A stretch of 64,000 bases of DNA. Origin: JAWLDA01 sp041686855 (GTDB taxonomy: Bacteria > Bacillota > Limnochordia > DTU080 > RSA5). Under the pieces are notes generated by a model, which was not told where the DNA came from, did not search any database, and saw only the letters and a list, made by a program, of their open reading frames with translations. Position numbers and translations under genes: made by a program. Below are positions 16,756 to 25,193 of this stretch, in pieces. The stretch's first letter is position 1. Each line of letters starts with the position of its first letter. Location of the stretch: positions 124,001 through 188,000 of the forward strand of contig JAWLDA010000006.1 in the NCBI GenBank assembly GCA_041686855.1. Direction: 5' to 3'.

Positions 16756-17868
16756 ATGACTTGGTTTCGGACCTACGCGGGAGGAGCGTCTCGGCTGAAG
16801 GTGCACTCGCTTTTGGCGCTCTTTACCCTGCTTTTGGCGGTCGCTATCTTCGGCGTGGCGACTCAACCACTAGGTTCGGCCGCACCGCTCGATGCAGAGC
16901 TCGTGGTGCATTACTTCGACGTGGGCCAGGGCGATGCCACGCTCTTGCAGGGGCCGGACTTCACAATCCTCATTGACGCAGGGAGACACGACCGTCAGGA
17001 CGTCGTGCCTCTCTTGCAAGCGAGCGGGGTCGATCGGATCGACTTATTGATCGGAACACACCCGCACTCTGACCACATCGGGCAGTTCGACAAGGTGATG
17101 GAGAGCTTCCCGGTGGGGGAGGTGTGGTTTCCGGGAACACTTCACACCACTCGCACCTTTGAACGGGCGATTGACGCAATCCTCGCATCCGATGCGGCCT
17201 ACCACGAACCGCGGGCGGGAGAGACGTTTCAGTTTGGCTCGGCCCGACTCGAAGTGCTCAATCCTCACGAGCTTACTCAAGATTTTAACGGAGACTCGAT
17301 CGCTCTCCGGATCCTCTACGGCAGTGTCGCGTTCATGTTTACGGGTGACGCGGAGGCTGAGACGGAAGCGGAGATCCTTACACGCGGCCACAACCTTGTG
17401 AGTCAGGTGTTGCAGTTGGGCCATCACGGTTCGCGCACGTCGTCGACGCCGGCGTTCCTCAAAGCGACACAGCCGGAGGTAGCGATCTACTCTGCGGCTA
17501 CAGACAACAGCTACGGTCATCCCCATCCGGAGATCCTCACTCGGCTGATGGATATGGAGGTTCCCGTGTACGGCACCGATGTGCACGGAACGATTCGAGT
17601 GATCACCGACGGCGCCGAATACGAGGTGATTCCCGAGAAGAACGGCACTCTGACGATGTGCGGCCCGAATCAAGTAAACATCAACGCGGCGCCCGTGGAG
17701 CGGTTGGTTATGATTCGGCACATCGGCCCGGCACGAGCGGACGAGTTGATTGACCTGCGACCCTTTAACACGCTGCAGGAGTTGACCCGGATCTCCGGAA
17801 TCGGGGCGTCTCGAGTGGATGAGATCATTGATGAAGGCGTCGCGTGCGTCGGCGCGTCCGCACGATGA
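16756..17868 (+). CDS. Exported MBL-fold protein with C-terminal helix-hairpin-helix (ComEC/ComEA-like)
   Basis: A 370-residue protein with an N-terminal signal or anchor (about 16-40), then an MBL domain of the ComEC/Rec2 type: DVGQGDATLLQG, GTHPHSDHIG (full HxHxDH), FTGDAE, LGHHGS and GHPH. After about residue 295 comes a ComEA-like tandem helix-hairpin-helix: VNINAAPVERLVMIRHIG and ISGIGASRVDEI. MBL domains of this class are thought to act as nucleases on DNA outside the cell, and HhH motifs bind DNA without sequence preference. A secreted or surface nuclease for DNA scavenging or uptake is the best inference. AAAGGGGA lies six bases before the start. Confidence 0.87.
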   Translation: MTWFRTYAGGASRLKVHSLLALFTLLLAVAIFGVATQPLGSAAPLDAELVVHYFDVGQGDATLLQGPDFTILIDAGRHDRQDVVPLLQASGVDRIDLLIGTHPHSDHIGQFDKVMESFPVGEVWFPGTLHTTRTFERAIDAILASDAAYHEPRAGETFQFGSARLEVLNPHELTQDFNGDSIALRILYGSVAFMFTGDAEAETEAEILTRGHNLVSQVLQLGHHGSRTSSTPAFLKATQPEVAIYSAATDNSYGHPHPEILTRLMDMEVPVYGTDVHGTIRVITDGAEYEVIPEKNGTLTMCGPNQVNINAAPVERLVMIRHIGPARADELIDLRPFNTLQELTRISGIGASRVDEIIDEGVACVGASAR

Positions 17869-17904
17869 TCTTTGGTCCGCTCGCCGAAAGGATGAAGAAC
17901 GGGA

Positions 17905-17933
17905 TCGGGCGCGAGGGCGCCCCTGGCGCCCGA
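17905..17933. terminator. Hairpin between convergent genes
   Basis: TCGGGCGC (17905-17912) and GCGCCCGA (17926-17933) form a perfect 8-bp stem with a 13-base loop. It lies in the 99-base gap between the MBL-HhH gene (+) and the double P-loop ATPase gene (-). No clear T-run follows, so termination efficiency is uncertain. Confidence 0.45.
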
Positions 17934-17967
17934 CCAACCACTCTGTTACGGTGAACCTCCAACGCTC

Positions 17968-19080
17968 TTAGCGCAGAGCCGAGTCGCCCGCCACTTGGAG
18001 GATGTAATCGCGCACTCTTTCGTACAGGGGAGCGATCGCATCGAAGTCCATGTAAGGGATGTAGTACATCTCTAGCTCATCGTGGAGACTCTTCGCTTCG
18101 GAGAGGGCAGCGATCGCGGTATCAAAGAGCGTCTGATACAGTTCCTGGGCTCGGGCGAGTCTGCTGTCGTGGCGCTGGACGACACGCTCTTCCAATGCGT
18201 CGTCGGTGTCGATCAACATGTCGGCAGGGCCGGTCCAAACATGAGGGGCAACCGACGTGACGATGCCGGTGTCGAGCTCAGGGATGAGAATGTGCTGCGT
18301 CTTCTCCGGATCGAAGGGGCAATGAAAACACTCGACGTCGTACCCGCGCTCGATCGCGTGGGCTGCGACCTTCTCGACGAGTGTCGCTTTGCCGGTACCT
18401 GGGCGGCCTTTGATCACGACTTTGCGTCCCATGGGTCCGATAAGCGTGTCGAGGTGGTTGCGTGGGCCGTCAGGAGTGATCGCACTGCCGAAGAGGTGGC
18501 GTGTGCGGCCCGGAGTGTGCGACACCCAGCGGTCGCTTAGCAACTCCTCAACCAACGTTGCCGCCATTTGGTTGAGTGCACCTCGATGGACGGCCTCTCG
18601 ATGAACGATTTCGATGTCACCGTAGATGCTGCGCGCCGCCTTTAGATAACGAAATCCACGTTGAAACGTGGCAGAGAGGCGGGCTGACACATCCACAATC
18701 TGATCTCGGTGGGCGCGGATTCCCGCGTCGTCCCAAAACTCACCGAAGTTGATAATCTCATCGATCGCCCCTGGGTGAATGGGATCCGTTACATGGGGAG
18801 CGGTGCCGTCCAAAAGGGCGATTCCAAGTTGGGGGAAGACGACGCCGTCCAACGAGTTGTTGTCGGCCGAGCAATGGTGGTATTCGACGTTGAACCCTTC
18901 GGAGTTCATCGTGTTGCCGAGGCGCTTAAGGAACGTCGATTTGCCTGTGCCGGGCCCACCCTTGATTACAAAGATATGGTTGGCCCGGTCTTGTTCGAGG
19001 AGGTACTGGTAGTAGGAGTAGAAGCCCTGCGGAGTGTTACTGCCGGGGAAGACTCGCCGGACGTCGGCCTGTGCTGTCAC
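17968..19080 (-). CDS. Double P-loop ATPase of the PRK06851 type
   Basis: A 370-residue protein with two related nucleotide-binding halves. The first Walker A is KGGPGTGKST (about residue 40). The second is KGRPGTGKAT (about residue 222), where the Ser/Thr that normally holds magnesium is Ala. Each half continues with a similar VEYHHC or VECFHC strand and a LPQLGIALLDGTAPHV or IPELDTGIVTSVAPHV stretch, showing internal duplication. The overall pattern fits the uncharacterised PRK06851 family known from Firmicutes. The function is unknown. I choose GTG 19080 because GGAG lies eight bases upstream; the longer frame lacks similarity-like sequence. Confidence 0.78.
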   Translation of the reverse strand: MTAQADVRRVFPGSNTPQGFYSYYQYLLEQDRANHIFVIKGGPGTGKSTFLKRLGNTMNSEGFNVEYHHCSADNNSLDGVVFPQLGIALLDGTAPHVTDPIHPGAIDEIINFGEFWDDAGIRAHRDQIVDVSARLSATFQRGFRYLKAARSIYGDIEIVHREAVHRGALNQMAATLVEELLSDRWVSHTPGRTRHLFGSAITPDGPRNHLDTLIGPMGRKVVIKGRPGTGKATLVEKVAAHAIERGYDVECFHCPFDPEKTQHILIPELDTGIVTSVAPHVWTGPADMLIDTDDALEERVVQRHDSRLARAQELYQTLFDTAIAALSEAKSLHDELEMYYIPYMDFDAIAPLYERVRDYILQVAGDSALR

Positions 19081-19255
19081 CAAAATCACTCCAATCTGTG
19101 AGACTAGGAGTTGCGTCCTGGTCGTTCGCCTGCCAGAATATGCGGACGGTGACAAATGCGTTAAACGTGTCCATTAAAAGCGACAGGACACCCGGTGTTC
19201 GGGGGGAAGTGGTTTGGTGGTGACACGTTGTATCGATTTGGAAGAGGGGAACTCC

Positions 19256-20062
19256 ATGATCATTGACCTCAATGCATGGCTTGGGAGCTGGCCGTTTCGT
19301 AGTCTGCGCGACAACACCCCGGACTCAATGGTGGCCCGGCTTGACCGCTGCGGCATCGATCGAGCGGCCGTCAGCTCCATCGAGGGCATCCTGCACCGTA
19401 ACGTGCAGCCGGCAAACGAACGTCTAGCGGCCGATGTTGCCGAGTATTCAGACCGGCTGATCCCTGTCGCGACGATCAATCCGGCGTACGTTAAGTGGGA
19501 AGACGACTTGGCGCGTTGCCACGAGGCGTTGGGCATGCGCGGTGTACGCTTGCTGCCGTGCTACCACGGATACCCTGTCAACTCGCCGCTTGCTCGTCGC
19601 GTTCTTAAAGCGTGCGCCGAGCGGGACTTAGCAGTCTTTATTCCGCAGCGCATCGAGGATCATCGGCAACGCCATTGGATGGACGCCGCAGCGAATCCAC
19701 TCGCGTGGCCGGAGATTGCCGCGCTGATTACAGCAGTACCCGAGGCCACGGTGGTGATCACCAACGCACGGGGGATCGCCGGGTCAGGGCTGCTCGGTTC
19801 AACGTTGGGGAGCGGATCATGGTACGTCGACATTTCGCTGGCGGAGGTCCACTATGTGTTGCACCATAGCACTAGGCGGATGACGGAGCTTGCGCAGTTT
19901 ATTGAGGAGGGCGGAGCGGACCATCTCGTCTTTGGCACACACCTCCCCTTCTCGTACGCTGGCGCAGCGATGGTGAAACGCTCGGTGCTCCCCGTCGACG
20001 AGGAGACACTAGCGGAGATTAGCTATCGCAGGGCCCTAAGAATCCTCAAGATAGCCTCGTAG
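19256..20062 (+). CDS. Amidohydrolase-like TIM-barrel protein without the HxH motif
   Basis: A 268-residue protein related to the amidohydrolase_2 (COG2159) group: LIPVATINPAYVKWEDDL, GVRLLPCYHGYPV and DHLVFGTHLPF follow the family layout. The N-terminal metal motif, normally DxHxH, is replaced by IDLNAWLGSWPF, so the usual metal centre is incomplete. The FGTHLPF segment has His where many relatives have Asp. It may act without metal, or bind it differently; the substrate is unknown. The start at ATG 19256 follows GAGGGGAA. It stands alone between two minus-strand genes. Confidence 0.72.
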   Translation: MIIDLNAWLGSWPFRSLRDNTPDSMVARLDRCGIDRAAVSSIEGILHRNVQPANERLAADVAEYSDRLIPVATINPAYVKWEDDLARCHEALGMRGVRLLPCYHGYPVNSPLARRVLKACAERDLAVFIPQRIEDHRQRHWMDAAANPLAWPEIAALITAVPEATVVITNARGIAGSGLLGSTLGSGSWYVDISLAEVHYVLHHSTRRMTELAQFIEEGGADHLVFGTHLPFSYAGAAMVKRSVLPVDEETLAEISYRRALRILKIAS

Positions 20063-20107
20063 CAAATTGTCGTGTGATTATCGAGGAGAGCGCGTGACAC
20101 CGGACTG

Positions 20108-21265
20108 CTACGCTCTCAGGACCCGCGCGTGGTACCCTTCGGCACCGTCGGGGAGGGGGGGGACCCTGTTAGGAGATTGCGTGACGCCCCCTCCGTCGGT
20201 CGCCCTTACCTGCACGGTGTGTCTCCCGGGGCCGGGCGGCGCCCACCGATGCGCCCACAACCGCCAGGCGTACGGTCCCAGCGGCTCTTTGAGAGAGGCC
20301 TCATTCCAGGTGCGTCCACCGTCGAAGCTCACCTCGACCCGGTCGACACCGCGCACCCCGGCGTACGCTACGCCGCCAACGATCACGTCACTACCTCTAG
20401 CGACTCGGGTCGAGCCAGGTGCGTCGATTCGGGACCACGTCTTGATATGGGCTACGTCGTCCCAGTCTCTGCGGGCCCAAAACCCTAAGTAGTCGTAGTC
20501 CACGATTTCGAGACGGCGCAGCCATTTAACGCTCTTCATCCCGTAGATCCCGGGGACGATGAGGCGGACCGGAAAGCCGTGCTTGTGCGTGAGCGGAGCG
20601 CCGTTCATCTCCCAGACCAGCATCGTATCCGGATGCATGGCCTTTTCGATCGGGATGCTGTCCGTGTACTCGTCGTGAGCCTCCATCACTAAGTCGACGG
20701 CTCCCTCTTTCACGCCGGCGCTCTGCAGGAGATCTCGCAGGCGCAATCCGCGCCACACGGCATTACCGGCGAGATCTCCACCGATCTCGTTACTGATACA
20801 CGTGAGTGTGACATACTGCTGAAAGGTGGGGCCACCCCCGCGGGTGAGGCGATCGTAATCTAGTGTGAGCGGCCGTTCAACTAACCCTTCGACCTTAAGA
20901 CTCCAGTTGCGTACGTCGACGGTCGGGTCCCATAGATTCTTGGAGATGTTGTAGAACTCGCCGACCGGCGTCACCTCAGCCTCCATACCGGGAGCGGACC
21001 ACAGAGAGCCTTGTGCCAGTGCGAAGCGTGCGAGGCGGTCCCACAGGGGTACGGCCGCCAGGGTGCCAAGGACCCGAGCTCCCTTAGCAAGAAAGGCACG
21101 ACGACTTAAAGGCTGCGTGAACCCTGGGCGAAACGGCGTAGTATCGCTTCCATCCAATTCGTAATATCCTCGTTCTCGCAGCAACGTCGTACGACTTACA
21201 ATACCTTCATTCGTCAGGACGAAGTCAGTCTCGCGTGCACGAGGAGCGTTTTCGGCGGGTTTCAT
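20108..21265 (-). CDS. Tat-exported sulfite-oxidase-family molybdoenzyme
   Basis: A 385-residue molybdopterin oxidoreductase. A twin-arginine motif LSRRAFLAKG sits about 53 residues from the start, so the n-region is unusually long. The Mo-binding domain has VTLTCISNEIGGD with the conserved Cys ligand, then HKHGFPVRLIVPGIYGMKSVKWL. A C-terminal Mo-co dimerisation domain follows (VEVSFDGGRTWNEA), which separates it from MsrP/YedY, which lacks that domain. It probably oxidises sulfite or a related compound outside the membrane. The start at ATG 21265 is preceded by AGGAGGT. A membrane-protein gene 38 bases upstream is the likely redox or anchoring partner. Confidence 0.85.
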   Translation of the reverse strand: MKPAENAPRARETDFVLTNEGIVSRTTLLRERGYYELDGSDTTPFRPGFTQPLSRRAFLAKGARVLGTLAAVPLWDRLARFALAQGSLWSAPGMEAEVTPVGEFYNISKNLWDPTVDVRNWSLKVEGLVERPLTLDYDRLTRGGGPTFQQYVTLTCISNEIGGDLAGNAVWRGLRLRDLLQSAGVKEGAVDLVMEAHDEYTDSIPIEKAMHPDTMLVWEMNGAPLTHKHGFPVRLIVPGIYGMKSVKWLRRLEIVDYDYLGFWARRDWDDVAHIKTWSRIDAPGSTRVARGSDVIVGGVAYAGVRGVDRVEVSFDGGRTWNEASLKEPLGPYAWRLWAHRWAPPGPGRHTVQVRATDGGGVTQSPNRVPPLPDGAEGYHARVLRA

Positions 21266-21303
21266 GCTGTTCGACCTCCTGTCGATGTTGCTACTCGATG
21301 CGT

Positions 21304-21849
21304 TCACAGGTACCCTGGCGACTCCCGAGGGTGAGTTGCTCTCTCCGACCGCGCGTGGTGCCACCAGGCCGCGAAGAGATACGCACCCATGAGTGGAATC
21401 ATTCCGGCGAGCATCGCCCACACGTGAGGTTCAGGGCGTACCGGAGGAGACGAGCCGGCCCACGCCCCTTCAATGAGGAGAAAGGAGAGCGCCGCGGTCG
21501 CGACGATCTCTCGCCATGACGAGCTCGTCTTGCGGCCGTTCCAACGACGACTCTGGAGCACCGTGCGCACCAAACGGTGTGTGACGAACATCGCCGCGCC
21601 GACGAACAAACTCCAAAGAGCGATCATTGCGGCCAACGTGTACCACTTGGCCGACTCTCCAAAGAGCCCGATGCCCAGTGAGAAGAGGCGCATGGGGAGG
21701 ACGGAGAAGAACCACTGCGAGAGAGTTTCCGGAGGGAAGGGGAGACCGGTGTGCAGCCCTGTCCAGCCAAAGCGGCCGACGGCCTCACCCAATGTGATCC
21801 ATGTACCTGGAAGGCTCACACGAAGCAGCCAAGCAGATGTGCGCTTCAC
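21304..21849 (-). CDS. Multi-pass membrane protein, partner of the molybdoenzyme
   Basis: A 181-residue membrane protein with about three to four hydrophobic segments (around 10-30, 70-95, 118-135 and 140-160). Histidines occur in or near helices (FVTHRL, EPHVWAM, WWHHAR), which could bind haem, but I see no certain b-type haem pattern. It lies directly upstream of, and on the same strand as, the sulfite-oxidase-type gene, so it is probably its electron acceptor or membrane anchor. The start codon is GTG with GAGGTGA six bases upstream. Confidence 0.65.
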   Translation of the reverse strand: MKRTSAWLLRVSLPGTWITLGEAVGRFGWTGLHTGLPFPPETLSQWFFSVLPMRLFSLGIGLFGESAKWYTLAAMIALWSLFVGAAMFVTHRLVRTVLQSRRWNGRKTSSSWREIVATAALSFLLIEGAWAGSSPPVRPEPHVWAMLAGMIPLMGAYLFAAWWHHARSERATHPRESPGYL

Positions 21850-21982
21850 TTGGGCTCACCTCACTTATCGGACGGCGTCGTATACTATATTGTACGCCAA
21901 GGAAAACGTGGGGGATCAACGTAGGTTGCAAGGGAGCGCACTGCGCCACCAATCCGAGCCATGACAAAGGGAGTTGGCGAGC

Positions 21983-22762
21983 ATGATCGTGCAGTGGTAC
22001 GGCACGCAGCGGGCAAAGTTCTTCGTGCGTACGATGTTTCATGTCAGGCCGAGTCTCGACGTGCCTCTCCACGATACCTTGGTGCAACATGGACCGTGGA
22101 CTCGCGTCTTGGCCGCTGGCTTCATCGGGGGTGTATTCATATGGTCGGTCCCCTTGGGCCTTTACCTCCTCAATCTCGCGTTCAACGTACTGTTTGTGTG
22201 GATCGGTGGCGCATCTTATCGACTGTCGACCGTATTGGGTGGCGTGCTGCCGACTCTCACTACTCCTCTCCCTTACGTCGTGGCAACCGGGGCGCTCGGT
22301 GTCGGGTTGGCGTGGATGCGACGTGTATCGGTGAAGCGTAGAATCTTCGTGGATGTGCTCGGCATGCGCCTGGGTCTTAGTACGCTCGTCGCCACCTTCG
22401 CCGGGTTTCTTCTCTCTTTCGTGTATTTTGAATATGCGCTCTTTGCCGGCCCGTTCCTCTTCTTATTTGGTTTTATTGTAGAGGGGATATGGGAGGTGTT
22501 TCACGATCGCGCAGTTGTGTGGTTGTGCGGACGCAATCATAGCTCACTGCTTGCGAGCGAAATTCGAGAGTACCTGCTCAGGCACCCACATTTAAGGGGC
22601 ATACAACTTCACGACGTCCGCGTGGAGAACGGACGAGCGACGCTCTTTGGCGTGTGGCCGGACAGAAAGGTCCGAACGGAGGTCGAAGAGGCTCTGCGGC
22701 AAGTTGAGGGCGTTTCGAGTGTCGCGTTTGCGCGGGGGGATGAAGCGCCGGCAACGGTGTAA
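21983..22762 (+). CDS. Membrane protein with C-terminal BON-like domain
   Basis: A 259-residue protein with about four transmembrane helices (near 45-68, 95-113, 130-152 and 158-175). A soluble C-terminal domain of about 70 residues (EIREYLLRHPHLRGI ... EVEEALRQVEGVSSVAF) has the alternating helix-strand pattern of BON or related phospholipid-binding domains. I do not recognise a named family. I use ATG 21983 because GGGAG lies nine bases upstream; a TTG at 21974 is too close to it. A strong palindromic hairpin follows. Confidence 0.65.
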   Translation: MIVQWYGTQRAKFFVRTMFHVRPSLDVPLHDTLVQHGPWTRVLAAGFIGGVFIWSVPLGLYLLNLAFNVLFVWIGGASYRLSTVLGGVLPTLTTPLPYVVATGALGVGLAWMRRVSVKRRIFVDVLGMRLGLSTLVATFAGFLLSFVYFEYALFAGPFLFLFGFIVEGIWEVFHDRAVVWLCGRNHSSLLASEIREYLLRHPHLRGIQLHDVRVENGRATLFGVWPDRKVRTEVEEALRQVEGVSSVAFARGDEAPATV

Positions 22763-22801
22763 AGGAATGAAGCGCCAATCACCTTTAAGGGGCCGCAAGA
22801 G

Positions 22802-22831
22802 GGCCGCGTCCTGGTCGACCTGGACGCGGCC
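22802..22831. terminator. Palindromic hairpin between convergent genes
   Basis: GGCCGCGTCC (22802-22811) and GGACGCGGCC (22822-22831) pair perfectly. The 10-base loop contains a further palindrome, GGTCGACC. It lies between the BON gene (+) and hflC (-) and probably stops transcription from both sides, though no long T-run is present. Confidence 0.6.
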
Positions 22832-22898
22832 TCTACGTTTGTTCGGCACGGTCGCACCCCGATGGGCCGCTCACCGGATTAGACAATACTACTCAAGC

Positions 22899-23765
22899 CT
22901 ACGGCTGAACGCTGGCACCCTCCAAGTACTTAAAGAGATCCGAATCCGCGCCAAGGACGAACGTCGTTCCTGCCGGTACGATCTTTTCGTACGCGTCCAT
23001 CCTGCGGAGGAAGCCGTAGAAATCCGGGTCTTCTCCGTAGGCCTCTGCGTACACCCGCACCGCCTCGGCGTCGCCTTCACCACGCAGGATCTCGGCCCGT
23101 TGCTCGGCCGTGGCCAGGATGATCTGCCGCTCTTTGTCCGCTTCGGCGCGAATGTTGCGGGCCGCCTCTTCGCCTTCGGCGCGGTAGCGAAGAGCGATTC
23201 GCTCGCGCTCAGCCTCCATGCGGTCAAAGACACTCTCCTGTACTTCGTCGGGCAAGTCGAGGCGCTTGATGCGCACATCTAAGAGCTCGATTCCATACCT
23301 CTGTGCCAGCGGTTTGGAGTCGATCGAGACGTTCGACATAATCTCCTCGCGCTGCTCGCGAATTACTGTAATAAACTCGTGACGGGCAATCTCCTGGCGC
23401 AAGCGAGAGCCGATCACTTGGTTGAGGCGGGCGAGTCCCCCTTGTTCGGTCCGAACCGTCTGGTAAAAGAGGAGAGGGTCAATGATCCGCCAGCGGGAGA
23501 TATGATCGACCATCACGCGCTTTTTATCGAGCGTAAGGTACTCGTCAGCTGAGCCGTCCGCCAAAAGAATGCGGCTATCAAAGAAGATCACGTTTTGGAT
23601 AAACGGAATCTTAAGCTTCAATCCCGGCTCCTGTACCGTGCGGACGTGATCGCCAAATTGAAGGACGATCGCCTGCTCGCTCTCGTTGACGACGAAGGTT
23701 GCCTGCATCGCGACGGCCAACCCAATGACGATGAGGAGGAGAGCAATGGGCACGAAGTACTTCAT
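22899..23765 (-). CDS. hflC: HflC, SPFH/prohibitin-family membrane protein
   Basis: A 288-residue protein with one N-terminal transmembrane helix (about 4-22) followed by a SPFH domain (ESEQAIVLQFGDHVRTVQEPGLKLKIPF) and a long charged helical region (about 160-240) rich in Glu, Arg and Ala. With HflK it forms a large membrane cage around the FtsH protease and limits its access to substrates. The start ATG overlaps the hflK stop by four bases (ATGA), so the two are co-translated as in other bacteria. FtsH itself is not in the window. Confidence 0.92.
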   Translation of the reverse strand: MKYFVPIALLLIVIGLAVAMQATFVVNESEQAIVLQFGDHVRTVQEPGLKLKIPFIQNVIFFDSRILLADGSADEYLTLDKKRVMVDHISRWRIIDPLLFYQTVRTEQGGLARLNQVIGSRLRQEIARHEFITVIREQREEIMSNVSIDSKPLAQRYGIELLDVRIKRLDLPDEVQESVFDRMEAERERIALRYRAEGEEAARNIRAEADKERQIILATAEQRAEILRGEGDAEAVRVYAEAYGEDPDFYGFLRRMDAYEKIVPAGTTFVLGADSDLFKYLEGASVQP

Positions 23766-24811
23766 CGGTCACTCCTCCTTTCCACGATTGAAGACTCCCC
23801 AGGGATGGAACGTCCTCCAATGGAGAGAAGGGGGAGTACATCGGCGCCCTCCGACGTCAGAATGTACTTTTGTGTATCGGGTAAGACTCGCTCCATCGTC
23901 TCAAGGTAGATCCGGTCGCGCGTAACGTCTGGTGCCTTGCGGTACTCTGAGAGAATGGAGACGAATCGAGTCGCTTCACCGTCGGCTCGTAGTATGCGTT
24001 GCTCCCTGTAGCCCTCGGCTCTACGAATGATCTCTTGGGCTTCGCCGCGGGCACGCGGAATAATGTCCTCGCGGTACCCCTCTGCTTCCTGGGTGAGCCG
24101 CTCGCGATCCTCCCAAGCCCGCACGACGTCGTGGAACGCGTTGCGGACTTGATCCGGAGCGTCAACCGTCAATAAACGTGTCTCTGTAGCCAAAAGTCCG
24201 GTCTCGTACTCGTCGAGCAACCCTTGGAGATACTCTTCGACCGCAGCCTGCACCTCGACGCGACCGTCGGTCATCGTGTGATCAATTGTGTTTCGTCCAA
24301 CGATACTGCGAAGCGCCACTTCGGCTGCCGCCGCAAGGGTGGATTCCGGATCCCGTGCCCGAAATAGAAACTTGGATGGATCTTGCACCACGTATTGGAC
24401 GAAGAGATGTACTTCTACGATGTTCTCGTCTCCGGTGAGCATGAGGGCTTCCTCGGGGACTCGCTGGTTTCGTTGTCCATCGAAACCGGGCCGAGAGACC
24501 GTGCGAAAGCCGATTTCGACGCTGCGAACGGACCGGACATCTACGACATTATGCGTTTGGATAGGCCAGGGCAACCGGAACCGGAGACCAGGCTGTGTCT
24601 GAGCGATCTCCCGGCCGAACTGACGGACGACGGCCACCTCCCCCGGCCCCACCATATAAATGCCTGTCGCAATCCAAATAGCTGCGATCAGCCCTGCCAA
24701 CGGTATCATGAGCCGACGGGAGAAAATCCTTTTCAACTGGGCGAAGAGCTGATCGAGCTGCACTTGTGGATCAGGTCTTCGGTCACCAAAGTCGCCGCCA
24801 AATGAGAGCAT
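23762..24811 (-). CDS. hflK: HflK, SPFH/prohibitin-family membrane protein
   Basis: A 349-residue HflK. A short Pro- and Gly-containing cytosolic N-terminus precedes one transmembrane helix (about 35-54). The SPFH domain follows (GEVAVVRQFGREIAQTQPGLRFRLPWPI, then ENIVEVHLFVQYVVQDPSKF), with a coiled helical stretch (ERLTQEAEGYREDIIPRARGEAQ). It is the first gene of an hflK-hflC pair regulating FtsH. AAGGGGGAG lies just before the ATG at 24811. Upstream on the same strand is a terminator, so the pair probably has its own promoter in 24812-24928. Confidence 0.92.
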   Translation of the reverse strand: MLSFGGDFGDRRPDPQVQLDQLFAQLKRIFSRRLMIPLAGLIAAIWIATGIYMVGPGEVAVVRQFGREIAQTQPGLRFRLPWPIQTHNVVDVRSVRSVEIGFRTVSRPGFDGQRNQRVPEEALMLTGDENIVEVHLFVQYVVQDPSKFLFRARDPESTLAAAAEVALRSIVGRNTIDHTMTDGRVEVQAAVEEYLQGLLDEYETGLLATETRLLTVDAPDQVRNAFHDVVRAWEDRERLTQEAEGYREDIIPRARGEAQEIIRRAEGYREQRILRADGEATRFVSILSEYRKAPDVTRDRIYLETMERVLPDTQKYILTSEGADVLPLLSIGGRSIPGESSIVERRSDR

Positions 24812-24920
24812 GACACTCCCCCTTCAAAGGTATGGTCCTTCTGTCTATTCTACGCCGTTCATACAAGCCGCACCTCTAATAGGCGAAGGGACCTCGTTTG
24901 TGGGAGTGATGGTTTGTTAT

Positions 24921-24960
24921 AACAAAAGGCGCTGTGCGATGGGTATCCGTCGCACAGCGC
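24921..24960 (-). terminator. Rho-independent terminator (leftward)
   Basis: GCGCTGTGCGA (24929-24939) and TCGCACAGCGC (24950-24960) form a perfect 11-bp stem, with further GG/CC pairing in the loop. Read on the minus strand the stem is followed by CTTTTGTTATAA, a T-rich tail. It lies nine bases beyond the stop of the 53-residue membrane protein gene and would end the small-protein cluster before hflK. Confidence 0.8.
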
Positions 24961-24968
24961 TGGTACGT

Positions 24969-25130
24969 TCATTGACGGATGTTACTTTTTGACCGAACGC
25001 TCCTTGCCTGCGCTTGGGCTCTGGCCGTTTTAACGTCGAGAGCCGCCTGTTCGCGGTCGATGCGAATCCCCCAGACCGTAAGCGCGAGAAACCCTACAAT
25101 AATCACGCCGACAACGATGTTTTCCAACAC
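24969..25130 (-). CDS. 53-residue single-span membrane protein
   Basis: A short frame beginning with GTG at 25130. AGGAGG lies six bases upstream (ideal spacing) and a terminator lies nine bases after the stop. The product is 53 residues. Residues about 3-20 (ENIVVGVIIVGFLALTVW) form one transmembrane helix; the rest is a charged, Ala- and Arg-rich amphipathic helix (REQAALDVKTARAQAQARSV). I do not recognise a family. It is the last of four leftward small genes and may share their transcript. The signal context makes it likely to be real despite its length. Confidence 0.65.
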   Translation of the reverse strand: MLENIVVGVIIVGFLALTVWGIRIDREQAALDVKTARAQAQARSVRSKSNIRQ

Positions 25131-25193
25131 AGCGCGCCTCCTATTCATCGATGGAAAGGGCAGCAGAGTAACTGTGCCCGCACGATTAATGGG

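Noticed and set aside
17044..17937. Minus-strand open frame opposite the MBL-HhH gene
   Set aside because: It is antisense to intact MBL and HhH motifs and has no sensible product.
21850..21982. TATACTATATTGTA sequence as a promoter between divergent genes
   Set aside because: It is TATA-rich, but no -35 element sits at a proper distance on either strand, so I do not call it.
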